64,000 nucleotides of DNA from Kingdonia uniflora (taxonomy: Eukaryota; Streptophyta; Magnoliopsida; Ranunculales; Circaeasteraceae): contig JACGCM010002456.1 of NCBI GenBank assembly GCA_014058105.1, positions 62,001 to 126,000 of the forward strand, read 5' to 3'. Position 1 is the first letter of the stretch, and every line of letters starts with the position of its first letter. The position numbers and the translations under genes were made by a program. Positions 23,592 to 35,083 of the stretch are shown here, in pieces. The notes beneath the pieces were generated by a model. That model saw only the letters and a list, made by a program, of their open reading frames with translations, ran no database searches and had not been told where the DNA came from.

Positions 23592-26500
23592 ATGGAGACT
23601 TTAACCTCTAGGCGTTTGATTGAGGATGTACCTATAGGAATTGATAATGTAAAATCTGTGCGGGGCGAGCTAAGAACTAAGAGCTTGGATGCAGTAGAGT
23701 TAGAGGTAGAGGGGAAGAATAAATTAGCATTTCCCAATTTCCCTGGTAACTTTTTACCATATAATGTAGATTCAGATGTATTCAGGAAGATTTGCAAAAT
23801 TAAAGGTATTTTAGGTGGTGTATGGGGTGAGGTGATAGAACATTCTGGTAGATCCTTTAGGGGTTGTATAATTAAAAATGGTGATGAATACTTTTTCTTA
23901 CTGCCTGATTTGGAGTATGAGAGACGTGAGAGGGGAGTGGACGAGTCTATCTCACTTAAGTACTTTAATGAGCGTATGAAAAGTGATATAAATTCCCGTG
24001 TTACCTTGCCCAGTTAGATTTTAGGTTAATGGTACCTTTAAGTAATCTCGCTAAAGGTATTTTGAATGTTATTAAGGCATGCCCGACCTAACTGAATGGG
24101 AACATGTGGGAAGTGATAAACATTTATGATAATTTGAACAGAAGGTGGGCTTTTAAGGGGGTGAAGAAGAGAATAACTCCTACAGATGTTTTGCACTATT
24201 ATACTATGAAATTCTATATGGGGACTGGAGACACGTACTTCTCTTCCAGTTCCTCTCGACCTCAATTCTTCGACCTGAATTCGGCAGGACGAGTGTGGAA
24301 TGATAATATGATATGGGTGAAAGACGATTGTCTCCAATGAGTGGATTAGGAACCCATGAACCTTATATATAAAAACTTTGAAGAAAAGTAAGTAATTGTT
24401 TGCGATATCAAACTGTTATTTTTATGCTTACATCCTGTGTGTATGTAACAATGTTTTGTGTGTATTCAAATCCTCGTTCTCAAGTTATGAGAAAGGAATC
24501 GTTGATTGACACAGTAGCTGGGGAGAGATTTGAACTCGAGATTGTATTAGGCGAGCTCAAAATAAGCAGGTTTAAGAGGGCAAATAGCAGGTCGGAAAAA
24601 TTTAGAAGTCTTAAGCAAAAAAAAAATGAGTAGAACTAGCGTGACCTCATGAGATGGAGGAAAGGTAGTATTATACGTCGGAGCATGTCCAACACTAGTA
24701 AAGGCTGTACCAATGTCTCTGAAGCTGAAGCTTGTAGGGGATACATCGGGCAAATTAATTTAAAGGCACCCGAAAAGGAAGAATGATAAAGTTGATAGCT
24801 CGAACTCGGCGACCATGGAGAGTGGGGAGGTTGCAATAAGTTTTAAAAAGAGAAAGGTGGTTGCTCCTGCTTCAGTGAGTGAGGTAAAGGAAGCTGGGAG
24901 TGATCCGGTTATGGGGGATGAGTTACAGGCTGTGGAGAACAAGTTGAGGGTGGCAGCTTGAGAAGGTGTTGAAGGTTTAGACATGTCTGTGAAACTGGAG
25001 CTTTGTAGGGTAAGTGTAAATCTTCAATTTGTTTTATTCTTGTAAAATCTCAAACTGCAATGATTTCTTTGTTGTAGGTTTCTCGTATTTTAAAAGTAAT
25101 TTACCTCGGGTTAGAGGATGGAAGGAATGAGCTCGAGAAGATAATTGCTCAGTTCGAGGCAGATTTAGGGCAGGAGAGGGTGCGTTCAAGCTCAGCGATA
25201 ACAAACCTGAAGAATTCATTCCAGGTAACTATGCTCAAGCTCGTAGCAAAGGTGAAAAAGATTGTAGAGGAAGTTTATTTTCCCACGATAACCTTGGCCA
25301 AAAGCTCCTTGAGGTTAGATTTTTTGTGGCCGATATTGAGGCTATAATGGAGAGGCATATTGTAGAAGAGTATGAGGACAAGGCAGAAGAGGAGCCTGAT
25401 GTTGAAGGTAGCTCTCCTCAGGATACTGTGAAAGGACTAGGTGCGGTCTCTGCCAGGATTGATTTAGAGAATCGAAGAGAAGAGGATGAGAAGGTAGAGT
25501 AAACAATGAAGTTTGTTTTTGTGAATTGAATACTTTAATTGTATGGAATACATTTGGAGGATAATTATGGAGTAGTCAAAAATATGTTGTAAATATTGAT
25601 TTGTAAGAACTTAAAAGTTTGCGCCTCAGAATTGAGGATTTAGAAAAGAGCTCCCTAAGGAGCAAAACTCTTCAGCAACTCTATTGGCTTTGCACATGGA
25701 GCTTCAGGCTAGAAATAGCTTGAAATTTTTGAATTAATCTATATGTAACTTCTTCGAGGTTGGTAGAAGATAAATATATAAAAGTAATGTAAGAGGACAG
25801 ATAAAAGTTATTGTAGATTGAAAACTTTTAGAGGTGTTGTATCATAAAAAGATAACGAGAATAACCTAAGAAGTGCATAATCACATCTTTTTGGAAATGT
25901 AAGAAAAAGAATGGGAGTGGTAATAATGTGTACATTGAAATAGGTGAGAATCAACGGTTTCATTTGATTATGAGATGCATATGGCATTGATACCAGGTTG
26001 AGAAAACTTCGTAGATTGAGGGCTAAGTAGCATCTCATTTTGATGGCTCGTGATATATAGAACTCTGTTAGATCTGTGAGTAATGTGTAAACTGTAGAAT
26101 ATTGATCATATCTGTGAAGTATTATTAAAATGAAATGTTTGTGCAGGCCAAGTTAGAAGTTGTTCGAGCGAGTGAAGAATATGCTCTTAAATATAATTAT
26201 GAGTGTAAGATCGATTTTGATAGGATAAAAAGAGGTAAATGAAGATAGTGTGGATTAGAATATCAAAGTGGAGATTAAACTTACTAAGGCAGAGAAGACT
26301 GTGAACGATCTGACCCAGCAGATCGAAAGTAAAGATGTGGAAAAGGAAATATTCCAGGGGGAGCTTGTTAGTGTTCAGAATGAAGTGGCGAAGTTAAATA
26401 GCATGGTAGGGGGCGAAAGGGAAGGATGCGGATGTTGCTCAATACCGCATCAGAATGCTAGAGGTGGAAGCAAAAGAGCTAAAGGATAATCGTGCTAGTT

Positions 26501-27360
26501 TGAGGGGGCAAGTGGATAACAAGGAAATCAAACTGGTAAAAGCGCGAGCTGATTTGGAGAGTGCGTAAAATGAAGTGGAGAAGCTAGGCGAGGCTGTTCA
26601 AGTAAAAGATGTTAGTCCTTGGAACACTTACAATCAATGTGATAAACTTAATGAACGAGCAGCGAACTAGAAGGCGGACATGACAAGTTCGCATGGCAAG
26701 AAGGCCGAGGTTGCAGAGAGGTCGAAGAAGATAAAGAATGAAGTCAAGGCGGTGATTGTGAAGGGTGATGTGGTTAATACCCAAGATTGAATTAAAGATT
26801 TGGATGCAGATTTAATTGTCGTTTGAGCTGCCATGAAGAAAGCTAATAAAAGAGCTTGAGAGAGTGGTGATAGGTTTGAGGTTTCTCTCCCCAAAGAGAA
26901 GTTTAAAGAAGATATTAAGAGAAAGAATAAAATGTTGAAGAATGCTAGTGTCAGGGGAAGCAATGGACATGAGGCAGAGTTGTTAGTTATGCGTAAAGAG
27001 CTCGAGGAGTTAAAAAAGAAAAATTGAGCTGATCAAGAGAAATTGATGGGATTGGGGTCGGAATTGACTGATGTTGTGTCGGACTTAGAGGGACGCTTAG
27101 AGCGAGCAAAGGCCCATTACGCACATTTGGATAAACGTCATAAAAACTAAAGGTAAATTTTGTTGAGTTGGCTATTCCGAACCGACACAGGATTTCCATG
27201 GATGAGATGCACTCGACGGAGATAATGGCAGTAATTGCCTATTTTGTAGAAGAAATAAAAATGCTCTAGTTCGAAAGGAATACCTTACATGACTGTGTGG
27301 TATTGAAAGGTTGTATCTGTAATGTTGAAATAGATTGAGGTAATTACTTGAACTCGATGA
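23592..27360 (+). pseudogene. Putative gypsy-type transposon protein (PF04195/Transposase_28-like) with coiled coil
   Basis: The frame starts at ATG 23592 (METLTSRRLIEDVPIGIDNV) and runs to 24017, shifts, and continues to about 24340. That part has CPTQLNGNMWEVINIYDNLN, then YFSSSSSRPQFFDLNSAGR and WNDNMIWVKDDCLQ. This pattern fits the plant 'putative gypsy type transposon' family. Later exon-like blocks (24470-24960, 25077-25500, 26148-27360) encode long Glu/Lys-rich coiled coils such as KTVNDLTQQIESKDVEKEIF. Near the end comes AVIAYFVEEIKMLEFERNTL. Donors such as GTAAGTAA (24388) separate the blocks. Many stops show it is dead. It lies antisense to element A between pol and the 3' LTR. The role of these proteins is unknown. 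Confidence 0.6.
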
Positions 27361-27949
27361 CAACCAATATATACCCCATTACTATATAATGAGTAGAGCG
27401 GGGAAGAGATATTGTAGTTGCTCGAGCATCAGATTTTATGACCTCATGACCTCCTACAGTAGGGGAAAGTACAGCTGATCTTCTACAAGAAAATCCTGTA
27501 TAAGTGACCTGTTTGTTTCTGTATTTTAGATGTTTAGAGAGATAGAAACTAGTTTTACCAATGCTTTATCTTGTGTCTCAGAGAAAGTAGAAATCATTTA
27601 TAAAAAACTAGTATTACCTTTGATTTAATCGTTGATTAGAAATATGTATATATGTATCGATTGAAAGCTAGTGTTACCTTTGTATTAATCTTTGAGATTT
27701 AGTAGATACTACAAGTATGTCTGTAGAAAGTAATGTGAGGAAGAAACTTGAAAGTTTTCATTTAGTAGAAAAATATACGCACTATTGGAGATTGGAATCT
27801 TACTTTTGGAATGTAAAAAATGAGATTGGAGGTATCTTATAGTTAAAAATCAGGGACTTAGCGATAATATCGTTTCAATCTCCTAGTGTTCCAAGGATTT
27901 TGTAGTCAGATGCCTTTCTCTTTTATGAGGCAGTATGAGCCAAGGTCAG
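27361..27949. other. Junction between antisense ORF and pol of element A
   Basis: AT-rich, without a recognised motif. The 3' end of the plus-strand unit and the end of minus-strand pol converge here. Confidence 0.5.
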
Positions 27950-29794
27950 TGCGGCCCACGATTAGAGACAGTCATTCCCCATTTTCTGTAAGCTTTCCAG
28001 ATTTTAACTTTTTTCTGCTCTTAGGGATCTCTCTGAGGACTAGATCGTTAATTTAGAACTTACTACTTTAGACTCTTCTACTGTACGAGCTAGCTAGCAT
28101 AAAATAATATTGACCCAGGTTCGCAATAGCTCGAGCTTGGGCCTCATCGATCTAGTTCATATTGCAAGCTAGCTTGAATTCATTTTCCTCGTCTGTTAGC
28201 TCATGATCTTTGACAGAAGAAGGATGAATATCCAGTTGATTGTCTCGGTGTAGTACAGTATACCCATAAGACATGAGGCAATACCCGTATCCAATTCTCT
28301 TTCTTTTGAGATTGAAGCCTCATCTTGATTTTATCTACTATTATTTTGCTAGTTATTTCAGCCTGTCCATTTCCTTAGGGGTAGTATGGATTGGATGGGG
28401 AATGAATGATGTTATGTTTGCTGAGAAAAGCCATTACCTTTTCTCCAACGAACTGCGGCCAGTTATCAAATCCGGTGGAAGCATCCAAACTATGTGATAA
28501 TATGTTCCCAAATAAATTAGTTGACTTCTTCCTTTTGAGTTTGACAAAGGGGAACTGCTTCCACCCATTTGGTAAAGTAATTTCTTACCACGAGTAAAAA
28601 CCTTCGGTTACCTGGTGTATTGGGAAATTCTCCCACTAGATCGAGTGCCCACCTCTTGAAAGGCCAGAATACCTTGCTCGCATGGAGTTATAATATAGAT
28701 GCTCGTATCATGTAACCATGTTGTTGATATGCGTCGCATCTTCTTGAGTACTCCTCCACTTGTTTTAGTATTCTCGACCAGAATACTCCTTGTGCAATCA
28801 TTTTGTTTACAAGTGACGGACCTGCGGCATGGGAACCATAAGATCCTTCATGTAAGTCTTTGAGCATACCATCTGCTTGTTGCTTGGAGAGGCACTTGAG
28901 ATAAGGCCTTATTACTAATCTTCAATATGAACGGCCATTCTAAACTGTATAACATTTCAAATTTCCGATCAACTATTTACATTGTTTTGGATCTTCTGGA
29001 AGGGGACTATCATATTCATTTTTCAGGCCAAGATAGGCAATAAAAGGCTTCCCTCAATTGTCATCCTCCTCTTTATCGCCCCCAGTGTTGATCGCGCATA
29101 CAGAGGGGAGATCAATGCTGGGAGTTGAGATCACTTTGATTTATAGGTATTGTGCTTCTGTACCCAAGATCCCTACTAAGTAAGTTTAAGAATCAGCATG
29201 TCGGTTTTCTCCTCGTGGTAAATAATCGAGAGTAGCTTTTGTGAATCTGCTCATCCAATCAGCAATGAAGGTTGTATAGTCGACCATTTTGTTGTTCTTC
29301 TTGTACTGTTCGGAGTAATGGTGGACTATTAGTAATGAATCTGTATAGACTGATAGCTCAGGAACCCCAAGTTCAAGTACTAAATCAAGCCCATGGATCA
29401 AAGCTTCGTACTCTGTGACATTATTCGAGGCCAAAAAATTCAAGCAGATTGATTTCTCAATCCTGCTGTTTGATGGAGTAATCAATACGATACCTGACCC
29501 TGTGGGTCCTGCTGAGCCATTTATCAGATGTCTCCATCCCTTTCTTGTAACCCGTTCAACTCGTTCTTCGAAGGGATCGATAGGTGGATCTTATGTGAGT
29601 TCATCTGTGAGATTAGGATCGTCTTCCTCCCAGTCTGGATTTTCTACAGGGAAATTTGTGGCAAAATCAGCAATTGTTTACCCTTTTCTGAATGGCACTT
29701 TTCGAATTTGATATAATGTTCTCCTAAACTAATAGACCATTGTTGCACTCGTCTTGATTTTTCTTTCTTAGATAGAACTTCCCAAAGAGGGTAG
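27950..29794 (-). pseudogene. Gypsy pol remnant: RT end, RNase H, integrase
   Basis: Read leftward, the RT connection segment (29794-29644) ends WSISLGEHYIKFEKCHSEKG, a Tat-type WAxELGEYDIxYxPR sequence. RNase H (29485-29186) has NNVTEYEALIHGLDLVLELG and VYTDSLLIVH and ends PRGENRHADS, as in the extra archaeal-type RNase H of Tat elements. Integrase (about 28910-27950) begins with the zinc-binding LHEGSYGSHAAG and CDAYQQHG. It continues with WALDLVGEFPNTPGNRRFLL, then KWVEAVPL and NWPQFVGEKVMAFL. Several stops and shifts break it. The start of RT is missing because the LTR at 29795 is inserted there. Domain order RT, RNase H, integrase is Ty3/gypsy. Confidence 0.8.
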
Positions 29795-30407
29795 TGTAAT
29801 GGTCTAATTCTATAAGCTTGAAATAGCCAAGAATTTTCTTTTACAGCAATATACCTGTGACAAAATCTAATGGAAAGCAAGAAATAATACAGGTGTTTAG
29901 CGTGGAAAACCTATGAATAGGTAAAAAATAACGACCTCGGGTTGAGGACTTTGTAATAGTGGCCTTTACTGCTTGAGGCTGATATCTTATTATAAGTGAA
30001 CTTTAGACTTAGAAATGCTTGATCTTATGAATAAGAAGTTAAAAGTTCTGAGAATCTAGAAAATATAGTTTTCTTGGTGACTTCTCGTGTAATTTTTTGG
30101 TCCTTGTCTCTTTTGGAACTTTTTCATTATAAAGGCCTTTTCTACAGTTTTTCACCGTGCTGAAGCACATTCTTCGAACAATGTGGTTAGTGGCAGTTGA
30201 CTGAGTAACTACTGAGTTCGTGAGAGACATATAATTTAACTTATTCAGATTTTTTTGTTTGACCTCGACCCATGTTTTTCATTAGTTCATGGAATAAGCA
30301 CCAATGTTGACTGGAGAAGCCACATGGAGAATGTGTGGGTTTGACATGGAGGTAGTTCAATCTGGAGATAACTCGATTTAGGTAAGATCGAGGGGCAGGC
30401 CCCTACA
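29795..30407 (-). repeat. LTR family 1, copy 2
   Basis: Starts TGTAATGGTC and ends GGCCCCTACA in plus coordinates. It shares blocks with copies 1 and 3 throughout. The insertion splits the RT coding sequence of element A after position 29794. Confidence 0.85.
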
Positions 30408-31480
30408 ATCTCCCCCTCACAACAAAAGTCACGAGTAGCTTGGGTTTAAAAAGAATTTTTGGGTATATAGGTTAGAAATTTGAATAAGGAAGTAATGATG
30501 ATGTTTGACTACATAAAAAATACACGTGTCAAGGTTAGGGAGGCAGATGCATGGATAGGCGTAACTGCGAGGCAGTTGCGCTGAAGTCTTGCATTTGAAT
30601 GGATTCTAAGGTTAGGCCCTCTTCATCTCTAGCTACCAGCTCTAAGGGGGTGGTGGTTATAGGAGAGGCGGTGGTGGTAGTGGAGGACGAAGACAGAGAA
30701 TGAAAGTTTTCTTCTGTACTTCCATCGCCACTTTGCTCTGAGAAGACCTTCAGTTTGAAGAGTTGGTTCAAGCACTGAGTCTCCTGCTTTCATAGTTTCC
30801 ATTTGAAGTTTCTCTAGACTTTGACCAAACTCATGGGAAGTAAAATACTCGTTGTTTCCAATGCCTGCTTTGCATCAGGGTAAAAGATCACTGAAGTAGA
30901 ATGAACTGAAGGATTTGGCGCTTTGGAGTGCCTGAAAGACTTGTTAGCTGTATAAGTACTTGAAAAACGCGTAACTGTAAAGTACCTCATATTGAGTACT
31001 TGAAAGACCTGTTATCTGAAAAAGTACTTGTAATTTGTTTCGGGATGAATAAAATTAATTACCCAAACTCTGTGCTGATATAACATATAATAACTTTAGA
31101 AATCGAGTGGTCTGATTCGAAGACTTTCGAATATTGCATGAAATGAAATATATGAAAGTAGATAGTAAAATATTTTTAATAATTGAGCTGTTAGAAATTT
31201 ATCTGTGAAAATATGTGTCAAGTGTTAAACATGATTCGACCTGTGTGCTGGAAATGTGGGGGTGAAAAAAATTATAAAAGGTTCATAATAAAGAATCGAT
31301 CTTGCAGAGGTCATTCTAGAATATTAGACTTTGAAAGAATAAGCTTGATCTGGAATAGTATGAAATGACTGAGATCGATAGGAAGATATATGCTTAAATA
31401 ATTTCTCTCAAGATACTGGGGTTTCTGTTACGAGATAATAGGATAATATCACGACTTGCGGGGAATTTGTAGCAATATTG
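30408..31480. other. Internal region of element B
   Basis: Begins with ATCTCCCCCTCAC (purine tract on the other strand). A Ser/Thr-rich minus-strand frame at 30535-30771 overlaps GGTGGT-type low-complexity sequence. I do not treat it as a gene. Confidence 0.45.
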
Positions 31481-31489
31481 TATAAATAA
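31481..31489 (+). promoter_or_regulatory. TATA box of the antisense ORF in element B
   Basis: TATAAATAA preceded by TTG, 39 bases before ATGGTGTGGACT (31528). The counterpart in element A is TATAAATAA, then ATGGTGAGGACT. Confidence 0.6.
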
Positions 31490-31527
31490 GAAGGAAAGGA
31501 ATTCAAAGTTTGGGGAAGGAAATAAGA

Positions 31528-31882
31528 ATGGTGTGGACTTGATCTGAGTGAATCTGGTATACCGCTGAAGGGTGGCTGGCAATAAAAATTGCTAAAGTGC
31601 GGGAGCATATTTTTTGGATTGTTTGATTATGATACTGAATTGCCAGTGATGGAGGTGCAACTAGAAGGTTTAGATGGGATTGGGAGGGAACGTCAGTATG
31701 AATGTCATTTTTATGAAGAGATGTTCCGAGAAATTGTGGTGGATCCAACAACTCAAAAAGTTTATGTGAGAGAGCATGTTGTGGAAGAGATCAAATTGGA
31801 AGATGCGAAGATTACTGGTGGATATTTGATCGGATGTGGTTCACCGGGTCATCAAGGTTGCTTTAGATGCAATTACATGTGA
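31528..31882 (+). pseudogene. Conserved antisense ORF of LTR family 1, copy B
   Basis: Starts ATGGTGTGGACT like copy A but meets TGA at once (31540-31542). The homologous body is open from 31589 to 31882 in a shifted frame, as about 97 codons. It contains YECHFYEEMFREIVVDPTTQ, then KVYVREHVVEEIKLEDAKIT and LIGCGSPGHQGCF. These align along their length with the frame at 22385-22639, including the CG...GCF cysteines and the Glu-rich helix. Its relation to the LTR is also the same: antisense, about 1.1 kb inside the 3' LTR. Function unknown; this copy is broken. Confidence 0.6.
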
Positions 31883-31932
31883 GGTTATGAAGTGAATGTA
31901 AACATGGGTGACATAATGTATGTCACTGTATG

Positions 31933-32549
31933 TGTAGGAGTCTATCCCTCGATCTGACCTAAAATCGAGTTGTCCATAGTTTAAATTACCTCTATATCAG
32001 GTTCACGTATTCTCCATACGACTTCTCCAGTCAACATTGCCACATACTCCACGAACTGATAACGAATGTGGGTCGAGCTCAAACCAAAAAACTTGAATAA
32101 GTCAAAACCATCTGCTTCTCACGAACTCAACAGTCACTTAGTCAATAACCACTAGCCACATTGTTCGGAGGAGGTGCTCTAGTATGATAAAGAACTACGG
32201 AAGAGGGTTATATAATGAAAAAGTTGCAGAAGTGACAGGGACCATAAAAAGATACAAGAAATCACCAAGAAGAATATATCTTCTGAGATTTTTCATACTG
32301 CAAACTTCTTATTCACAAGATTAAACATTTCAAAGTCTAGAAATAACTTGTAATAAGATATCATGAACCTCAAGCAATAAAAGTCACTATTTCAAAACCC
32401 TCAACACGAGGTCGTAGTATTTAACCTATTCAAAGGTTTTCCACGCTAAATACCTGTGTTATTTATTGTTTACTAGATTGTAGTCACAGGTACATTGGTG
32501 TAAGGACTAATTCTAGGCCACATCGAGCTCACGGAATTTGGCCATTACA
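31933..32549 (+). repeat. LTR family 1, copy 3, inverted, with primer site (element C)
   Basis: Starts TGTAGGAGTC and ends GGCCATTACA, in reverse orientation to copies 1 and 2. It is followed at 32550 by TTAGGCGCCATCTGTGG, close to the TTGGCGCC-type primer site of Tat and Athila elements. That makes it a 5' LTR. A gag-like ATG follows at 32625 (MVTSRQPTTGV, then a stop). Element C is truncated soon after. Confidence 0.75.
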
Positions 32550-32569
32550 TTAGGCGCCATCTGTGGTAA

Positions 32570-33028
32570 AAAATTTTTCCACGGTATCCTAAGACATTCA
32601 TTCACTCTACTACAACATTTCAACCATGGTCACATCCAGGCAACCAACTACCGGAGTTTAGCTCGACCTCTCAATTGAGTTGGAATAGCTTGAATTACCT
32701 CTATATCCTGTGGGAATCTTGCTACTCTTTTTTATTAACAGTTATTTTAAAGTCTGGGACGTTCAATTTGCGTGCGATACAAATTTCTTCGTATACCTAA
32801 TGGGTGGTCCTACTTGTTGGAGAGCTTTTTGGGTGATGAAATCCCACAAGTCTCTAACAGTTTTTACCTTTACTAATGTTGGAATGAAAAAAAATATTAA
32901 ACACAGCAATAAGGCAATCTAACCACAACAATTTCTTTATTAAAGCAGCATGTATTTGCACAGTCCACGCGACTTTATATGTCCTAGTGCCAGGGCATAG
33001 CGGATATGTACCCCTTCTAGATGTCAAG
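32570..33028. other. End of element C and spacer
   Basis: Short gag-like start at 32625 with early stops, then sequence without recognised content up to the PMD relic. Confidence 0.45.
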
Positions 33029-34181
33029 TTAGAGAAGTACCAACCTACGGGAAGTATTTCCCGGTGTAGTTGTGGCCGCCCCTTTATCTCTCCACCCAAA
33101 AATACGAGGATAAATATGGTTAAAGTTCTGTACCTTAACTAGATACATTCCAACCCGATAGTACTCGAAGAACCATAACTCCAACACCGCATAGAATCCG
33201 GTGATCGATTTCTTCACCTTCCCGTCCCTCAGAACTAAGACTTCATCAAGCCTCTGATACAAAACCGCCATAATCGGCGTACCCCAGTCAAAACCCGACG
33301 TACTAAGAATATTGTAGTCTACCAAGGCTGCAAGATAACCCGCCCGAAGGGATATGGCACCATTTGAGAAGAAGATATTACCCATCATATAGGCAATAAA
33401 TCCCGTGCATACACGATATCCATTTTTGAGTCGCAATTATGGAGATGTGGATTCAAAGGCTCTCTCCACTTTCTTAAATAGGAGAGAGTGATGTTACCGT
33501 ACCTGATGTCAAAGCTTGTTATTCCTGGGAACATCTCTTCTGCTTCCTCTAACTTGGAGTACCTCTTATCATACGGGAGTTCGCGACCCCTCCCAAAAGA
33601 TATGCCCGTTAGCATGATGAAGTCTAACGGTGTGAAACCCAGTTCCCCGCAAGGGAAGTGAAAGGTATGGGTGAAAGACCACCACCGCTCCACGAGAACA
33701 TGAATGAGACGGTTATCCAAGTTTCCCACATTAATCGAGCAAAACTCTGCAAAACCCATATAATCGACCAACTTCTTCGACGTCGGGTACACGGCAATCC
33801 ATTGGTACCACTTCAGTACCTTATCCAATGATCCCCTACACTGTAATTCATCTAGGTTATGACAAAAAAGTACATTAACACTTTAGAAGTTCATTCAGGC
33901 ATTTCATCGAACACATTGCAATATACGTAAATAACACATAAAATTTACATAAAACTTACCGGTATTTTCTCCGATCCAAAAGAAATATGGACCCAGCCGT
34001 CCGAGAGGATATCTACTCGGTTCAACTCATCGTATGATGGGGTGGGATCGATGTCATCCGTCAATTGATTCGGCCAAACATTTGTTACATCGGCGTTCCT
34101 CCTTTGTTTTACTTCCGCGTTAGAGTTACGTGTAGTTTTGGAAGTATTTTTCCTCGGTTGCGAACTAGACTCTCCCGACAT
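33029..34181 (-). pseudogene. Plant mobile domain (PMD, MAIN-like) protein, frameshifted
   Basis: PMD proteins (PF10536) include the Arabidopsis nuclear proteins MAIN and MAIL1 and many transposon-borne copies. Exon 1 is 34181-33960 (74 codons, MSGESSSQPRKNTSKTTRNS at the start). A GT-AG intron of 116 bases follows, and exon 2 starts at 33840. Exon 2 holds the PMD core: LIHVLVERWWSFTHTFHFPC, then GELGFTPLDFIMLTGISFGR. The frame stops at 33385, but from about 33430 the next frame carries on with FIAYMMGNIFFSNG and FDWGTPIMAVLYQRLDEVLV, the expected PMD middle. So a single frameshift breaks it. A related copy sits at 38600-40867. The immediate carrier element is unclear. Confidence 0.75.
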
Positions 34182-34339
34182 TTTAAAATGATTAACAGAA
34201 GAAATGGGTTGAGTAAGGTTGGGTATGCCAAGCTTAATGCCTTGGATATACTTAATGCCTAGGATATGCACTTATTAATGCACTTGTGATACCAAGGATA
34301 TGTATGCACTTGTGGATAAGTTGATGTTCAAATACACTT

Positions 34340-34745
34340 GAAAGGAAGTGCCAAAAAATAAGCCTAAAAGATGCAGGGAGAAGCCGCGCGGTTCTGAACT
34401 GCGCGGCATAAACAAAATTCAAATGATCCAAGTGTATGACTTTTATTGGCCAAGCATGCCGCGCAGTTTAGAAGTGCACTGGAGAGTATAAGGTTGAGAT
34501 TGAAACACTTGGACTCATCTGGAACGTCCATTTTTACGCACAGTTTAGAACTGCGCTTGGGAAATTTACCTTGGGGTGGAATCACAACTGCTGTGGGGTG
34601 GATTGGATTTACCCTACTTTTGGGCGAATCCATCCACCCAACTATTGTGGATGCTCTTAGAGGACTAGAGTTTGGGTTGGGTTTATTTGGGCCACAAGGT
34701 AGGCCCGAGAAACCAACCCACACTCAACTGCTGGAGATGCTCTAA
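34340..34745. mobile_element. Cluster of short Tourist-like MITE ends
   Basis: Back-to-back termini of GAGCATCTCCAGCAG type occur here. CTGCTGGAGATGCTC ends at 34742, and GTGGATGCTCTTA lies near 34650. A GC-rich palindromic stretch (GCCGCGCGGTTCTGAACTGC and relatives) lies at 34383-34475. Such TIRs with TAA/TTA targets are typical of PIF/Harbinger MITEs. I could not pair all the ends. Confidence 0.5.
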
Positions 34746-35083
34746 GAGCACTTGCAGCAGGGTGTGGGTTTGAGTTTGGTTTGCAAACCCACACTTAAAC
34801 TCATACTTTGAGTCTCCCAGTATTGATTTTTTAAGTGTGAGTTTGCAAACGTGGCGCTACAGTAACTCAGCCGAGTGTGAGGAGCTCAAAAAAAAAAAAA
34901 AGTTTGGCGGTGTTTGGATTACCGTGCGGTATTCCTTTTACCACCCAGATTTTCTGTGCGTTAAAAGGAATACCATGCGATAATCCAAACTCCCCCAAAG
35001 TCAATTATTTTTCTCATCACTCCCTGGCTACTTCTTCCCAAAACCAATTGCAGAGCCGAGAAGAACCTCTACGCTCTCCCCAA

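Larger units (their letters stand above)
20137..29794 (-). mobile_element. Element A: degenerate Tat-like gypsy element with antisense extra ORFs
   Basis: Plus-strand order is: 3' LTR (20137-20686), purine tract on the minus strand (GGGGGTGAT abutting the LTR), extra ORFs on the plus strand (21112-27360), then minus-strand integrase, RNase H and RT remnants (27950-29794). RT is cut at 29794 by the LTR of element B. Extra ORFs in antisense orientation between pol and the 3' LTR are known from some plant Ty3/gypsy lineages, mainly Tat. The 5' LTR and gag were not found. Confidence 0.65.
29795..31932 (-). mobile_element. Element B: truncated LTR family 1 element inserted in RT of element A
   Basis: It starts with LTR copy 2, followed by a purine tract (GAGGGGGAGAT on the minus strand). 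So this is a 3' LTR, with the body to its right. The body keeps a TATA box and antisense ORF homologous to those in element A, then ends at 31932 against an inverted LTR. No pol is left. Confidence 0.6.

Noticed and set aside
20137..29794. Copies 1 and 2 of LTR family 1 as the two LTRs of one element
   Set aside because: Same orientation, but both have the purine tract on their right, and copy 2 is flanked on its left by RT code instead of a primer site. So copy 2 is a separate insertion.
34383..34475. GC-rich palindromes as transcription terminators
   Set aside because: No adjoining T-run logic applies in plant nuclear DNA; better explained as MITE structure.
34446..34745. 99-codon plus frame and 119-codon minus frame in the MITE cluster
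   Set aside because: Frames arise from GC-richer MITE sequence with inverted repeats; no protein family.
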